Shown here in pieces: positions 1 through 16,372 of a stretch of 64,000 bases of DNA (position 1 is its first letter; every line of letters starts with the position of its first letter). Location of the stretch: contig CM029131.1 of the NCBI GenBank assembly GCA_016859345.1, positions 6,927,320 through 6,991,319 on the forward strand, given 5' to 3'. The notes beneath the pieces are model-generated. The model saw only the letters and a list, made by a program, of their open reading frames with translations. It did not search any database and was not told the origin of the DNA. This DNA comes from Istiophorus platypterus (taxonomy: Eukaryota; Chordata; Actinopteri; Istiophoriformes; Istiophoridae). The position numbers were made by a program, and so were the translations under genes.

Positions 1-425
1 GATTTGTTTTGACTGCCTACTAAAGTCCCCAGCCTGGGAAGATGACAGGATGTCCAATAAAGGAGGTATTTGTAAATCCAAACCTTGGTTAGCTTGTCAC
101 TGTTTCTTTGGAGTTTGAACCAACTGAATATGATAAAATTATTTTTTTTTTCTGCAATGGTTCTAAGCAAAGAAAACACTCTCTGATTGCATCTTAATTC
201 ACTCCATACATGCTTGGTGAGGAAGTGAACTTACTTCCTTGGCTCCCCTTCCTCAGAAAGCAAAGCAGTAGGAGTTTTAACGGCGCCGTGTGATTTTTAG
301 CCGTCATATTCATTTGTACTGAGACAGATAAAAGGACACCATTTCAGGGAAATCAGCCATGTGTGGATGGGGGAAGTTCTCTGAAACGGCAGTGATGCAA
401 CTTCACAGGATACGGGTTGGGAGTT

Positions 426-456
<31 letters not shown>

Positions 457-3400
457 CCACATTTCATACACACAGTGGCCCACTTTCTATAAAGGACAAA
501 TTTCATTCCTCTTGCTAATTTCACATAATGCATTCCTAAGATGTGCTAATAAACTGCCCGGAATCCATATTCATAAGCCCCTGGCCCAGACGAATGATGA
601 ATTACCAACACTTAGTCAGCAAGAAGGCCAAATGAAATGGAAATGGAATATTCAGCCGACCCTGTTCCATGCAATAACAATTTGGTGTTTTAAGCTGAAT
701 GAACAATAGAGCCTGTGTGTGTGTCTGTGTCTGTGTGTGCGTGCGCGCCCAGCATCAATGCGAATGCAAGTTTGGCAAAATACCCTTTGTGAAAAAGGGG
801 ACAGAACTAAATAATAGATGTGTAAACTCAGTGGGAGTCTTCAGCGGCGGAGAAAAAAATGTTTTTCCAATCAGAGAACAGAGGCCTCATTTTCCCAGAT
901 GATGGAATTATAATCACAAGATCTGCACCTTATTTGTGCATAGGAGGGTGAGTCATAGATTTTAATGACTCATTTTCCTCACCTAAACCTGCTTTCTCTC
1001 AGCAGCCCTCAAAGTGATGATGAAGTGTCGCAGATCAAATCCTGCTCTGGCATTTGATCAAATTCTCCCGCTAACGAGTGAGCGTGACGCCGGCCCTCTT
1101 TTCCAAACTGCGGCCCATGTTGTGGCGGCGAACTCCGCTGAGCAGACTCCTCAGCAGAAGCTGCACCGTGCAGGAACTGTCCTATTTACCTTTGTTTCTT
1201 TGCCCCCTCCGCTCTCACCCGCTTCTCCAAAACGCCCTCCCTGCTTTCGTCTCGCTTCTCATTTTACCCTTTTGTTTTTTGCTTCTGATGAAAAGATAGC
1301 AGGCGGAATAGGATGAGTGCACATGATCTTCATAATGTGCCAGTCATCTGACTTATCTCAGGGCTTCCAAACAGTGTCGGCTCTCATAGATTAATGAGCC
1401 CTGCCTGGCATTCTTGATTAGTCTGACTTCCTTTTGTTTGTCTATGTTTTTATTACCTCGCTGCAGCCGACAGATTCTATCTTTAGTGCTTTTTTTTTTT
1501 TTGTTCTGTTATTGTGGCTGATGCTGTTCCACCATCAATCATACAGGAGTGGTCCCATTGTGAGGGCCCTCCACCGCACAGCATGGGCCCTGTGTTAGCC
1601 ACAGATGCTAATGAGAGATAATGGTTAGCTATTTGTACACCTAGTGGTTAGCTTAGCCGCGAGCCCAGACCTCTTTATTTGGGCCAGCCCCTGACTATTA
1701 TTCAACACACACACCTCCTCTGTCCCCGCCGCCTGCGCCAAACAACAGGAAAGCGAGTAGCGTAGCATGTTAGCATTATTGCGTATGGAAGTAGCGCCAC
1801 TGGTGGTTGATGAGGGCGGAGATGACGGGCGGCTGTGATTTGATTACAGCTCTGCCCCCTGCATCTGTGGCGTGTGCACACACACATACACACTACAGGC
1901 ATACACGCACCGTTCATTAGCCCCCCATCTCGAGACACTGGCCACCAGCCTCCTCATGAATATTAATATCAATCTGATGAATGTGCAGAAGGCCACGGGG
2001 TTTTGGCTTAGGTATGACCCCATATACACAGAGCACACTCAAAGACAAAAGACCACAGTATAAAAAGACCACTGCATGTCATGGTTCAGTCAATTATACC
2101 CTATGACGCTCTCTCCTTCTTTGACCCTTTACTGTGGGTGTTTGCATGTGTGCCCCGCAGCACTCAGATGGCAGTTGGAGGCATGGTGGTTGGAGTCATT
2201 GACCTGACAGAAACCCCACTACTTTGTTACTGGTGAAGAGGAGCGGGCAGACACAAAAGCTTTTCTATGTCTCCCTCTTTTGTTACACTGTCGGTCAAAT
2301 CACTGCCGTTATCGATGAAGGTTGAAATATAAGAGCTTGAAATTTTTTCATATGTCTGAATATTACCACTTTCCCCTAAAAAATGTTTCAAGGAAATTAA
2401 AGAAATCCTTCTGGGGAAAACATACAGTTAGAATATCTTGTGTGCCTTTTCAGGTCTAAAGCTAAATTTAGCAAAATCTGTGGTGCTCGATTTTTTTATG
2501 CAGGACCAAATAACTCCTGGATGTGACAGAAATACAGTAATATGACACAGGATCAAAATTCTTGCTGCAAGTGAAAACTAGTAGTGATATTGATTTTTGA
2601 AAGATAAAGATTCTTCATTTGGTGACTATAGATGATGATGGCCTCTGTTAACCTGGGTCTGTTGTACAACTGATGCCAGCTATTAGAATTCGCCAACATT
2701 AACATTTCAGTCCATGAACATTGACTCTGTTAATATAAAGGGAACAATTTGCCTTTGAGGTGCTTAGATGAGATTGAGTTGGTTCCCTTTGCTGTCACAA
2801 CTTCACGTTACTGTTCTTGTTGTTGTTATAGCTACTGTGTTTGCCTTCCGTCATCTTCCTCCCTTTGTGTTTAATGTCAGACTAGAACACTTTTAAGGTT
2901 ATTTTGATGCCCCTACTACAAATACTGCATCTTAAGTACCTATGACATCTACAGTACTGTAGAAAAAGAAATAATTTTGGCATGGTCTCGGTATCGAAGT
3001 ATATAGTTCTGATGAAATTCCAATTCCTTTCCTTTTTCTTTTGTTCCCCTCTCACCCTTACTCCTCCATCTCTTCCGTCTCCCTCTGCTCAAAAGCTGTT
3101 ATTAACAAATGTAGTGCTTTACCTCTACACATATGCCCATTTACCGCTACCAGAGCTGTCGTCCTCTCCTATTCACAGCCCTTTGGGATCTGGTATTAGA
3201 TGGAGCCGTTACTGCTGTACGTCTCCATGGCGCACAGGAGCTGTCTGGGTATATTTGATGTGGCTTCTGAGATCATGAAGAGATATTATTGTCTGGTGAA
3301 CAGAGGACTCTGTCCAAAATGACGCTGGGTTCCACAAGAATGAAACTCCATATAGATGGTGCTTGATTATAAGCCTCTCATCATTCCTCTCCTTCACCCA

Positions 3401-6400
3401 TGCGCGGCTGAAATTTGAATGTTTAAGATGTGCGAGTGTCCTCTCTTGTCACGGCTATCGCTGCCAGAATGGGAATTAAACTCAGGGAGCATAACGTATC
3501 CTCATAAGTGGACTGTCACTCCTCATTCCCTGCATATGAGCCCGCATACACATTACCCTACACGAACCTTGTTTTCGAAGGGGAAAACACATAAACTCAG
3601 CCTTCCATCCAGTGCAGCCAATGAGAAATCTAATTTCATGGGAAATTTAATGAAAAAAAAAAAAAGGGAATGATTTCCTCCATCTCTCTTTAATTAGCCC
3701 TTTTTAATCACTATGCCCACAAGTCGTCCATGAACCTCCTGAGCAGCCCCTGGTTGCTGGAAAGTAAATGGTAAGGGTGCATATCCCAGCTGATCTCGCT
3801 CTGAAATGTCAACTGTGTGATTACGAGGCCATCTCCCACCATCCATCTCTACAGCCTGGGTGTCACGGCGGAGGACACATTGCTGGAAATATGAATCAGT
3901 CACATGGAAGAAATGTCTTATGATATTTAAAGTAGGTCTGTGGTTATGAGCATATTTTATATCTTTTAAAGATAAATTGACACGTCTTTGAATAATGATC
4001 TCATTTAATCATCTAAGGAATCATTTACACACTTCAGTTTGCAGATTAAACGGATATAAATGAAAGTCCTCTGTTTCTTGCATATATATTCAGTCATGAA
4101 AAGAGTTATGATATCAACTCAAGCTTAAAGTTCAAAAATGTAGCTGTAAAAGTTTTTACTACTTTTTTACTTTTTGACTCCGTTGTTAAGGCCATCCTTA
4201 TGATACTGCATGCATCTGCTTATGCCAGATAATTAAGCTGGAAAGTTTTGACACAATGAGCATATTCAGTATGGCATGACCAGTGCTGATTTATTTGAAA
4301 GCGATACCAATATCAATAATGGAGCATCTGAAAAAGTATTCCTGTTTCTTTTACATTAACACTAAATAGAAACCAGCCAATGTAAACAGGGATGTGGACA
4401 ATCAGGGTTTTCAAAAATATTAAGGAAAATTGGCTTGAACAATGGCTTATAAAGAAGGTAATGAATTTAACATGTTTGTGTGGCTTCAAAGAGACACACA
4501 ATCAAGTTGAAAGAGCCTTTTGTCTGAACACAAATTGAAATTTGTCATGAAAGCTTAACAGTGTTTTACAGGCTAAATGTGGACATAACCACTAACACTG
4601 TGATTTGATTAGGTCCAATCTTTAACTTCAGAGCTCAAAACTCACAATGAAGTTAAATAACCCTGCTGTAAAAATAATTTCCAGCAGCCTGAGGAACACT
4701 CTTGTAAATTATGTCGGGTGATTTGCCTGAAGTCATTTACTACATGTCAGATGTCAGCCCCTCTGATAGGCGACAATAAGGCATTACTTAAAATGTGCTA
4801 ACCCCGCCAGAGAATAAGTTTAGAGAATGGGACGTGATTGCGAGGCGCAGACGTGCTGATTAGCCTTTGACGCTCTGTGACACCTCGCTCCCTCACCTCC
4901 ATTCCCCTCGCTCGATGTTGTGGCGAGCTGCGTTTGATTGGCATCTGAATAGTCTCATAACTCTGCGCACCGTGTGAATGGCCAGTGATGAGCGGGAGCA
5001 TTAGGTTCAAGTGCGCTGATTAGAAAATGTCAGACGCATGTCAGCCTCATCATAATCTATACCCTCTTCACATTCTAATCGGGATCCATATATCCTTACC
5101 TGTGCAGATGGAGTGTGTTCAACACCATGTCTGCCTTAGACATTTGAATATTAATTAGAAGTCTTGCAAGGAATCCGATCATGGCCAGGGTGTAAAATGA
5201 ATCAGCCGTGGTTCACCTGTAGCCAGTCATTCCGTTCCTTCTTTTGTCGACTTAATTGATTTTATTCTTCCGTTTTTTTCTTTCTTTCTTTTTTTTTTTT
5301 AACGTGTAATGAAGAACATTTATTTCATAAGGTTGCCGTTGCAGCCGGAGCCTGGAGGCTCCAGACAGGGGAAGCATTTTGTCTGAAACGAAATTGCATA
5401 ATGGAAAATAGGTATTTTAAATTTTCAGTTTAAAGGCTTAGTTTTTCATCTTGGCTCTAGTGTTCTCATTATGTGAAATCATATTTCTAAGTATTTTTTG
5501 TCCATTTTGAAAGAACATTGTCTAATATTTCCAATTCATTGTTTTTTTAAAATTATAGAACAAACTGTATGTGGGTTTCAGGACCTTGAATCTAATGGTT
5601 TTAGATTGACCAGAAGTTGTAAATAAGTGCAACATGAAGACTGCATTTTTTCACTTTGATGCTGCCCTCTCACAATACTTGTTTATGCCCTGAAGAATGA
5701 AAAAGACAAGGCATCATATCCATGACTTGCAAAACAATCACTTTCCTAGGTTCATTTAGGTGATCCTTGGAGGGATGGATGCTTTTTCAGTGCTTTGATA
5801 GGAGATGACCAGTAGTCCTTTTATATTTTTCAATAAAAGTGTAAGCCTCATAAAGATAGGATTTGTTACAGAGCTGTTGTATTGACTGGTAGGAAGATGT
5901 TTTTCTGTTGCCCCCATCTACACCCATTATTTATTATTCATTCCCATGAACTTCGGCGACACATCAATGTATTCAAATCTCCAGTACACTCGGCTTATTG
6001 AATAAAGTTAGATTATCTCTGTGTCACGCTGTTACCTGCAGATAGGATCAGATCGGACCCGAGCGGGTGCATGTTTTTTGCCCGGCGGGATTCGGTCACT
6101 TCAGCTGATTCGATCATATCTCATCAGCCTCGACCTTGATTCAACCCCACAATCTGAGCATCACAACAGCTCTTCATCTGATTATATTCAATTAACAGTA
6201 TCTCCTACACACACTGCACACTCACACACTCACACACACATTCACCAAACCCTGTTTGATTGTAATTATGATGAGAGAACTCAAGGAAGGCTTAAGAAGA
6301 ACTAATTCTTGCTGTGCCCGTCCTTTGATTTAACTGCACGCATGTTGAGTTTTCTCATAAAGTTGCACTTTGGAATTTTAATCCCTGTAGATGATCCATT

Positions 6401-7162
6401 GCTCTACCTTTTGACTTTGATGGCGCCTCTCCAAAGTGATTTGTCAGTTCACTGAAGCCAGAGACTGGGATTCAGTTAGGATAAGGCCTGTTTCTGTTTT
6501 CTTTGCGTAGGTGTGTGTGACTTATAGAGGCTACGTTAGGTCATCTCACCCTTTAGATCTTGTCCTTTGGTGCCTCTCCTTCTGTTAATCACACAGACTC
6601 TGTGTTGCCCCCGGTGTCCCCATCACACCACCCATTAGCTCCTAATGGAGCGAGACGGTCAGGCTGAAACCTGACCTGCCTGCGCCTGCTGCGGTCTGGC
6701 AGGACGAACCGGGGGCGGCTGCGCCAAGGCCAAAGGGGCACTGCGCTCCATGGACTCGCTTTTCTAATGACACGTGTGCATAATCAGTGTGGTGGGAGAA
6801 GATGAGATGCGAGGATGTGGAAGAGGCAGTCTCTGTCATGGTCTGTATGTCAAATTATCTGTGTAATCCTGCGCAGCTGCTACAGGACTTGAAACATTTT
6901 TGTAATTTCTGTATGAAAAATAGCCGCATTCAAATTCAGATGCGGTCACGCTGATATTGTTGTGCGGCTGCAGCTTGGGTTGTGTTTGTTGTCAGTATTA
7001 GCTTTATCAGTTAACAGTGATTTTGGCACAACAGCCTGCCGAAGAGCTAATCACATCCAGCTAATGATCTATTATAGACCCACTTGTTTACAGCAGATCT
7101 ACTCTCTGACCTAACCAGCCTCATGCCATCTGTTTTCCTAGATGACATTGCCCCGGACCAGC
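1..7162. other. Intron of pard3b, first part; no gene seen
   Basis: No exon or recognisable protein is present. The stretch has a 27-base poly-T run at 430-456, short TG and CA tracts, and long low-repeat parts (about 1320-1700, 3600-3900, 4700-5260, 6020-6200) of balanced composition. These are rich in homeodomain-type cores such as TAATTA and TGATTAG and could be conserved regulatory DNA. That is inference from appearance only. Placement inside a pard3b intron rests on the first exon seen, at 20540, starting in phase 0 in the middle of the protein. Confidence 0.6.
430..456. repeat. Poly-T run (27 bases)
   Basis: An uninterrupted run of T is seen directly. On the - strand it reads as poly-A, which could be the tail of an old retroposed element, but no element body was recognised beside it. 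Confidence 0.9.
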
Positions 7163-7213
<51 letters not shown>

Positions 7214-7222
7214 TGTGTGTGT
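7163..7222. repeat. Compound (AT)n(GT)n microsatellite
   Basis: Nine AT units run directly into GT units with one TTTG interruption. It lies 110 bases before a much longer GT array. Confidence 0.97.
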
Positions 7223-7330
7223 TGTCTGAGGGGGTGTGGAAAGTGCAGGATGTTTTTCCCTCAGCTCACTGAGTCTCTGCTCAGTCCAACTGCTAATAAC
7301 TCAAATCAGCGCAAAGTCACACTTCCAGAC

Positions 7331-9968
<2,638 letters not shown>

Positions 9969-10034
<66 letters not shown>
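9969..10034. repeat. (TG)n microsatellite
   Basis: A pure TG array of about 66 bases within the intron. Confidence 0.97.
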
Positions 10035-10037
<3 letters not shown>

Positions 10038-10335
10038 TAGATGTCCACAGATGCGCAACAGGACCAATGTAACCACCACTGATGTGTTTGCACTGTGGGA
10101 ATGATGAATGAGCCGGTTTGATATTTGTGTTGCTGGCCTGAGAAATACGAGGCCTGGAGCTCTCCTGTCACCCACATCCCCTCTTTTCCTCATCCTTCCT
10201 TCTCTCTCTCTCGGGCCTCTCGGGCATGTGTGATTTATGAAGAGTTTACCCTCTCCCTTTATGAGTGTGCATAAATAATAATGTGGCCTGTCACCGAGCA
10301 GAGCCGGCACTGCAATACCTCAGCTAGTGGCTTGC

Positions 10336-10338
<3 letters not shown>

Positions 10339-10396
<58 letters not shown>
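10339..10396. repeat. (GT)n microsatellite
   Basis: A pure GT array. A shorter TG tract follows at about 10470-10488. Confidence 0.97.
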
Positions 10397-10399
<3 letters not shown>

Positions 10400-10647
10400 T
10401 GTTAATGGGTGTTTGGACTCTCAGTGGGCACATATGTGCTCCATCACTGTGGCTGATGCGACAAATTGTTTGTGTGTGTGTGTGTGTGAACACAGGCAGA
10501 GAAAGAGAATTATAAATCAAACCTTTTCTGTGTCATAAGGAACCTTTTTACCTTTCTGGCAGTGTGCTTGAACAATAGCCTGTTAATAATGCAGGTTTAC
10601 AATTTCTTCTTTTCTTTAAAACCTTTGCCGTAGTTTTATAGTGGCTC

Positions 10648-10659
10648 GTGTCTGTGTCT

Positions 10660-10756
<97 letters not shown>
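10648..10756. repeat. (TG)n microsatellite with TGTC units at its start
   Basis: The array opens with three TGTGTC-type units and becomes pure TG for about 90 bases. It ends about 145 bases before a Tc1-like element. Confidence 0.97.
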
Positions 10757-10758
<2 letters not shown>

Positions 10759-10901
10759 CTGTCGGTGCCGGTAAACCAGAGTTTCTTATGCATCCAGTGC
10801 TCCACCTGTTGCGTCATTCTGCACTCAGATATACCAGTTGAGGTCTACACGTCCCATAGAGCCACTTTTAGACAGTTGGATTTGCACTCCATTCACCCAT
10901 A

Positions 10902-12440
10902 CAGTCCTGGTTGAAATTATTTGCACCCCTTAATTTTAAATAGAGCGTTTAGAATATCTTCAGAAATACATGCAAACAACAAAGATTATATAATCAGAAT
11001 ATTTAATCAAATGTCCAAGGTTACCGAACACAGGAAAATAAACAAAAAAACCTTGCATAATCGTTAAATTTTATAAACACAAAATGTATCCGAGACACAA
11101 TTATGGCACCCATCAATAATAATTGGTGGCAGAACCTTTTGAAACAATAATAGCCTCTAAACATTTCTTGTAGCTTCTTGCAGCCAGAAGCTTCACGTCT
11201 GTTGGTAGTTTCTGCTGCTCTTCCTTTGCTGTGCATTCCAGCTCATTTAAGTTTTCAGGAGTCCCTTTTTGCAACAGCAGATTTCACTTCTCTCCAAATG
11301 TTTTCAGTAGGATTTTAGATCAGGACTCATTTAAACAGTCAGTCTTGTCCTTTTCAACCTTCCCTTCTTGCTGCTGGATGTTTGCTCTGGGTCATTGTCC
11401 TGCTGAAAGACCTAAGACCTTGGTCTCAAACCTAGATTTCTGACACTGAGTAACACATTTCGCTCTAAAATGCTGTTGTAATCCTCTGATTTCATCATTC
11501 CTTTGATGCATTCAGTGCCTCCAGTACCAGAGGCAGCAGAGCAGCTCCACAGCTTGATAGAACCTCCACCATGTGTCACTGTAAGGAGGTTATACTTTTC
11601 CATATGGGCTTCATATTGTTGCCTCTAAGCAAACTAATGCACTGCATTTCCAAAGAGCTCTACTTTGGTTTCATCCATCCACAGAACATTATCCCAGAAA
11701 GACTGTGGCTTGTCTATAAATGTTTTTCTAAACATTAGTCCTGCCTTTTCGTGCCTTTCTTTCAGTAGTGGTTCCCTCTGTGCCCTTCACCCATGGAGCC
11801 CTACATGTTTCAGTGTTTGGCATATGGTACGAGCTGAAACCACCACTCCAGATTGATCCAGTTCAGCCTGAAGCTTTTTATGTGACTTGTGTTTTTTTTA
11901 CAAAATCTTTTAACAATTTTATGACTGTGAAACTTTTTGATAACATCGCGAACTGTTGAACCAGGGATTGCATGATCTTTGGCGATTGCCTTGTGGCCTT
12001 TGGAATTGTTATTTTTCTTGATGATAGCATTTGTGATGCTCTCAGACAGCTCTCTTGTGTTTCCATTGTGAAAGAGAAACTGGAAACAATCAGCCCATCT
12101 TTATGCAGTAAAACCATCATTCACTGGTTAATCCAGATCATGTAAAAACTGCAAATTAAGCACAGGTGAGTCTTATTTGTTTTTTGTTTTTTTGCTTGAG
12201 GAACTAATTTAAATTCTTCAAAAGTTTAGTTTCCCAATACCTGTGGCAATTGTATATTTAATGTCTCTATTTTTTATTTCAATATATGCAAGCATAATTT
12301 TTTTTTTGGTGTTGTTCAGTAACTTTGGATACTGTGTTAAATATTCTGTTTGTACAAAATTGGTAACTTTGCAATTATTTTTGAATATTCTAAATTTGGT
12401 ATTTAAAATTCAGGGATACCAATAGTTTCAACAAACACTA
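10902..12440 (-). mobile_element. Tc1-like DNA transposon, complete ends, dead transposase
   Basis: The ends form imperfect inverted repeats: the left end begins cagtcctggttgaaattatt at 10902, and the reverse complement of the right end (to 12440) reads tagtgtttgttgaaactatt. They are followed on both sides by a shared inner aattttaaata. TA dinucleotides flank both ends (10900-10901 and 12441-12442), the Tc1/mariner target duplication. On the - strand, transposase pieces appear in the order expected of Tc1: VLWMDETKVELFGN (about 11645-11688), THGGGSIKLWSCSAASGTG, FQQDNDPEQTS (about 11375-11411) and a damaged SPDLKSY with a stop where the family has NPIENLW. Stops and frame changes show it cannot make an active enzyme. 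It is about 1.54 kb, a normal length for the family. Confidence 0.93.
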
Positions 12441-14626
12441 TATTTAAAAACAAATTATTTATTCATTTGTTTATTTTTCACTTTACATCCCTATATACAA
12501 TCAGTTGTATTAACATATGCTTGTGCCTGTTTGTGTGAATGGTGTGAAAACCTAATTAAAGCTCAGTCACTAAAAGGCAATCTTGGGTTTTTAACAGTTG
12601 AAAAGACTTTTTAACTTCAACGCTTCTTCTCTGAGAGAATTTCTTATCTTTGTCATTATTTTTGTTTATGGTCCTGTAGTACCTTGTATAATATCTATGT
12701 TGCGACGGTTGTCAGCAATGATCTGTTGTGTCAGGAAGGAAATTAAACATGAAATGAGGTTGGACAATAACAAGAATTTTTTTTTATACTTTACAAATTC
12801 ACGATTCCTCCCGGTTTGCTATTTTTACATTTTGGAAGTTGGTATGAGATGTGGGTCATCGTTTTCTAAATTTGCATGAATGTAATTGCTTAGACTGCTG
12901 CACCAACAGACAGAAATTTACTTTGGTGTGCTAGTGTTTAGATCAGTCTGACGGAAGCATCAAAGAGACGTTATGTTCAATGTGGAAGTACTAGCTTCTA
13001 TTTGGAACTACTGGCATCTCATCAAACGGAAAGAAAGATTTAGAGGTTCAGGCAGTGATGTCTCTGTATATGATTCATTATGTTTAAGGAGTCCCTCACC
13101 AACGGCAGATGAGTTTGATTGTGCATCTGTTTGTGAGCTTCAGTTCATGAGTGGGAGACGGTGTGTGTCTCTCTTTGCCCTCCTTTGTGTCTTTGTGGTT
13201 GCTTCTGTAATCTTATACACTGCCTGTGTTTAAATGCAGTCATTGGAGTGTGTTTGTGGGTGTGTGTGGATGCAGGCCCAGAGCCAGGTGCATGTGTTCC
13301 TGAGAGGTAATCCCCCACATCTGGTAGTGTGCTGTATAGATTTAGGCTGGAACAGAAGTAGGATTAGCCCTGCTCTCACCGGTAATACAACCAATTTTCT
13401 ACTTGTTTAAATAACACAGACCAAACATTCCTCTGATGGCCCCTACAGTGCCCTGAAAATGCATTTGTTTCTGTTTGTATAGGTTGTATACAGTGTGTGC
13501 TCTGTATATATTAAGTTTACTCTGATTGGTTTTTGGTACCTGCTTTTGTTGCATGTACATATATTTTACTATTGAGTGTTTGCATGCAGTCTCTCTGCAT
13601 AGTGAGAAGGTGCTTCCCATTTTATTGTTGATGTCCATTATTAGAAGAAAACTCTACTTTTAAGTCACTTCAAACACTGAAAAAACAGCTGTACATTATA
13701 CCTAAAATACCTGTCTTTTGGTTTGCTGGCATGTTTTGTAATCTTCTGCATTACTAACCAAACTTAAACAGTGTTATATCACATCCAGATGTTTCCAACA
13801 AGCTTTGATCTCATCTGTCGATAGCAAGTGTCTTTTTACAAAAATCAATCTCTTGCTAAACAATGAATTAAAAAAAGTAAAAGTGATGCCAATTTCTGCA
13901 CTGACAACTGCTTCAGTAGACCAGAATGCAATGCATGTGTTTGACATTAGAGAGATATTTGAAGACCAAGAAAGTTGCTTGTCCATGAGTATAAAAACTT
14001 CCTCTATTGCCACTTTTGTTATATCATCTGTTTTCTTTTTTTTTTTATTCTCCAAGTAAAAACACACACATTGTGTGTTTTAGCAACAGATTCCAGTAGA
14101 TTTAGACTCACTATATTTAAATTTGACCACTTTTAGGCCAATAAAAAATAATTTGAGAGAACAAGGGATGGGTGTGATATTAATGATTGTACATTACTTA
14201 ACTTAGTTTATAAACATTCTTAACCCCTTTTTTAGTTTATAAAATTATATTCCAGACATCAGGGTTAAATGAAAAGCTTTTGCAAAATGATATATGCCCT
14301 AATGTTAGAAAAGTTTGCTGATCTGAATAAGAAAATAGCTGATCAATGAATAAGTGCTGTGAAACACTTTCATTGAGGTGAATGAGCACCATCTTTAAGC
14401 CTCAGCTGAGCTTACCTGGTGCTGTCCAGAGGCATTCTGGGAAATAGTAAATCAGTAACTAAAAGCATGACAGAGAGCATGCACAGTATAAAAGGTAATC
14501 AGAATTCATTATCATATCTCCTGTTATGAATTGAGCATGACACATTGATAAGGTATTTTTCTATGATTATCCAACCTGCAGCTGCAACCTCAACATCAGT
14601 GCTCTTCATACTTAAGAGCATCACTT

Positions 14627-14651
14627 ATTATTATTATTATTATTATTATTA
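14627..14651. repeat. (TTA)n microsatellite
   Basis: About eight TTA/ATT units in a row. Confidence 0.95.
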
Positions 14652-15322
14652 CAATTACCTGCTAGTCCATTTAAAAGGGCAAATAATTATCCATGCCTCG
14701 TTTCAGATTGATTGTCATTTCTCACAGAATGCCATGGATATCAGAGCCATATTTCTGCTCAGTCAGGTTAAGAAACTTTACTTCACCCCGTCTGTACCTG
14801 TGCACTGTCAATTTTCATCACGCTTTAAAGCCGTGGAGAAACTCATTCTCCACACATCATGTCTGCTCTTTGTTGAGCAGCATCTAATTCACACATGGAA
14901 GGGAAATTTCTGTTACTGTCTTCGAACACCCGACTCTCCAGAATCTTCACACCTCAGCCGCTCGAGATTCAGAGAATAGGAAAAACAACGCCAGATACAC
15001 AAATGCTCAGTTTGGGGCCATGGGGAGAGAGTATTTGCTTCTGTGGACGGTTCCATCAGTTGACCATAAACTGCAGTTTGAATCCTTTCAGCTGTGGTGT
15101 GATCACATATATGTACACTAAGTCAGATTGTCAGGTGGTGCAGGCTTTCATTTTTCTGCAGTCAAGTCAAGACACTGCAAGAAGAAGGTCTGATCACCCT
15201 GATTTGAACTTTAGTGCTTGATAAAGCAGATGTCTTAAATAGTCTTTATAAACCTATACTATAGGGAAGAAAGTGTGTGAGTGAGAAGCTCTCCTCTAGG
15301 GTATGTGTAAACTGTATGTATG

Positions 15323-15325
<3 letters not shown>

Positions 15326-15362
<37 letters not shown>

Positions 15363-15379
15363 TGTGTGTGTGTGTGTGT

Positions 15380-15418
<39 letters not shown>
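15326..15418. repeat. Compound (GT)n(GA)n microsatellite
   Basis: A GT array with one TCTG interruption passes into a GA array of about 35 bases. The change from alternating purine-pyrimidine to pure purine is abrupt. Confidence 0.97.
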
Positions 15419-15421
<3 letters not shown>

Positions 15422-15690
15422 TGGGTTACCGTACTACTGTCAGGATGCCGTGCGCTCCCTCTGAATTATGCATTTCACGTTCAAAGAAAGAATGAAGAAT
15501 AGCATGAGAGGGAGAAAACGGAGAAGAGGGGGGCAGTCATAAGATAAATGACAACAGCAGAAAAGCAGAGCATCTCAATAAACTGGTAAGACACACACAC
15601 ACATACACAGCGGTGTTAGACAGTGATGAGAGAGGAGAAGAAAAATGGGTTGATTAGTACCAGCGGATGAAATACGGAAGTGTGTATGTT

Positions 15691-15714
15691 TGTTTCTGAG
15701 GGGGTGTGTGTGTG

Positions 15715-15751
<37 letters not shown>
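15691..15751. repeat. (GT)n microsatellite with GGGG interruption
   Basis: Two GT blocks separated by a GGGG run, then pure GT to 15751. Confidence 0.94.
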
Positions 15752-15753
<2 letters not shown>

Positions 15754-16359
15754 CAAGCGGGTGTGTGCGTGCTGCTTATATTTATGTAAAGGCTAGATGC
15801 TTGAGTGGTATCAGGATGCAGTAGTGTTTGACTAAAGCAAGGTGGCACTGTTCATCCTCTAACTCTGAAGAGGATGTGTGTATGCGTGTGTGTTTGTGCG
15901 TGTCTGATATTTTGTCCTCAGTTGTGTTTTTGTGGTGTGTTTGTTTTTATATAATGCCTCTATACAGTGTGTGAACATCCCTGATCACATGTATGTGTGT
16001 GTATCTGTGTGTGTGTTCAGGCTTATCATACCTCCCTTGTGTGTTTCATACAGGAATTGCTGCATTCAGCTAATTAATTCTAAGCAAGTACATCAATTAT
16101 TAAAAACACTCAACTGTTCCATCTGTGAGTTGCAGCATGTAAACGTTATATACTGTGTACAACAGCTGGGATATTTTCATATCACTGCCATTAAAAATTC
16201 AAAAACGGTAACCATGATTCATTTAAAGTCTGGATCTGATTGGCTGTTGGCTGATGCTAGCTGTGTGAAAGCACTCTAAGTGGTAGTAATCATGATAATG
16301 TATAAGTTTATTGATCACAGCAAAGAAATCCTGTTTGCTTTCGCCCTCTTGTAACAGGG

Positions 16360-16372
16360 AGGTCAAAGGTCA
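16360..16372 (+). promoter_or_regulatory. Perfect DR1 motif (nuclear receptor type)
   Basis: AGGTCAAAGGTCA is two AGGTCA half-sites one base apart, the consensus for RXR heterodimers, HNF4 and COUP-TF factors. Whether it is bound is unknown. Confidence 0.5.
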
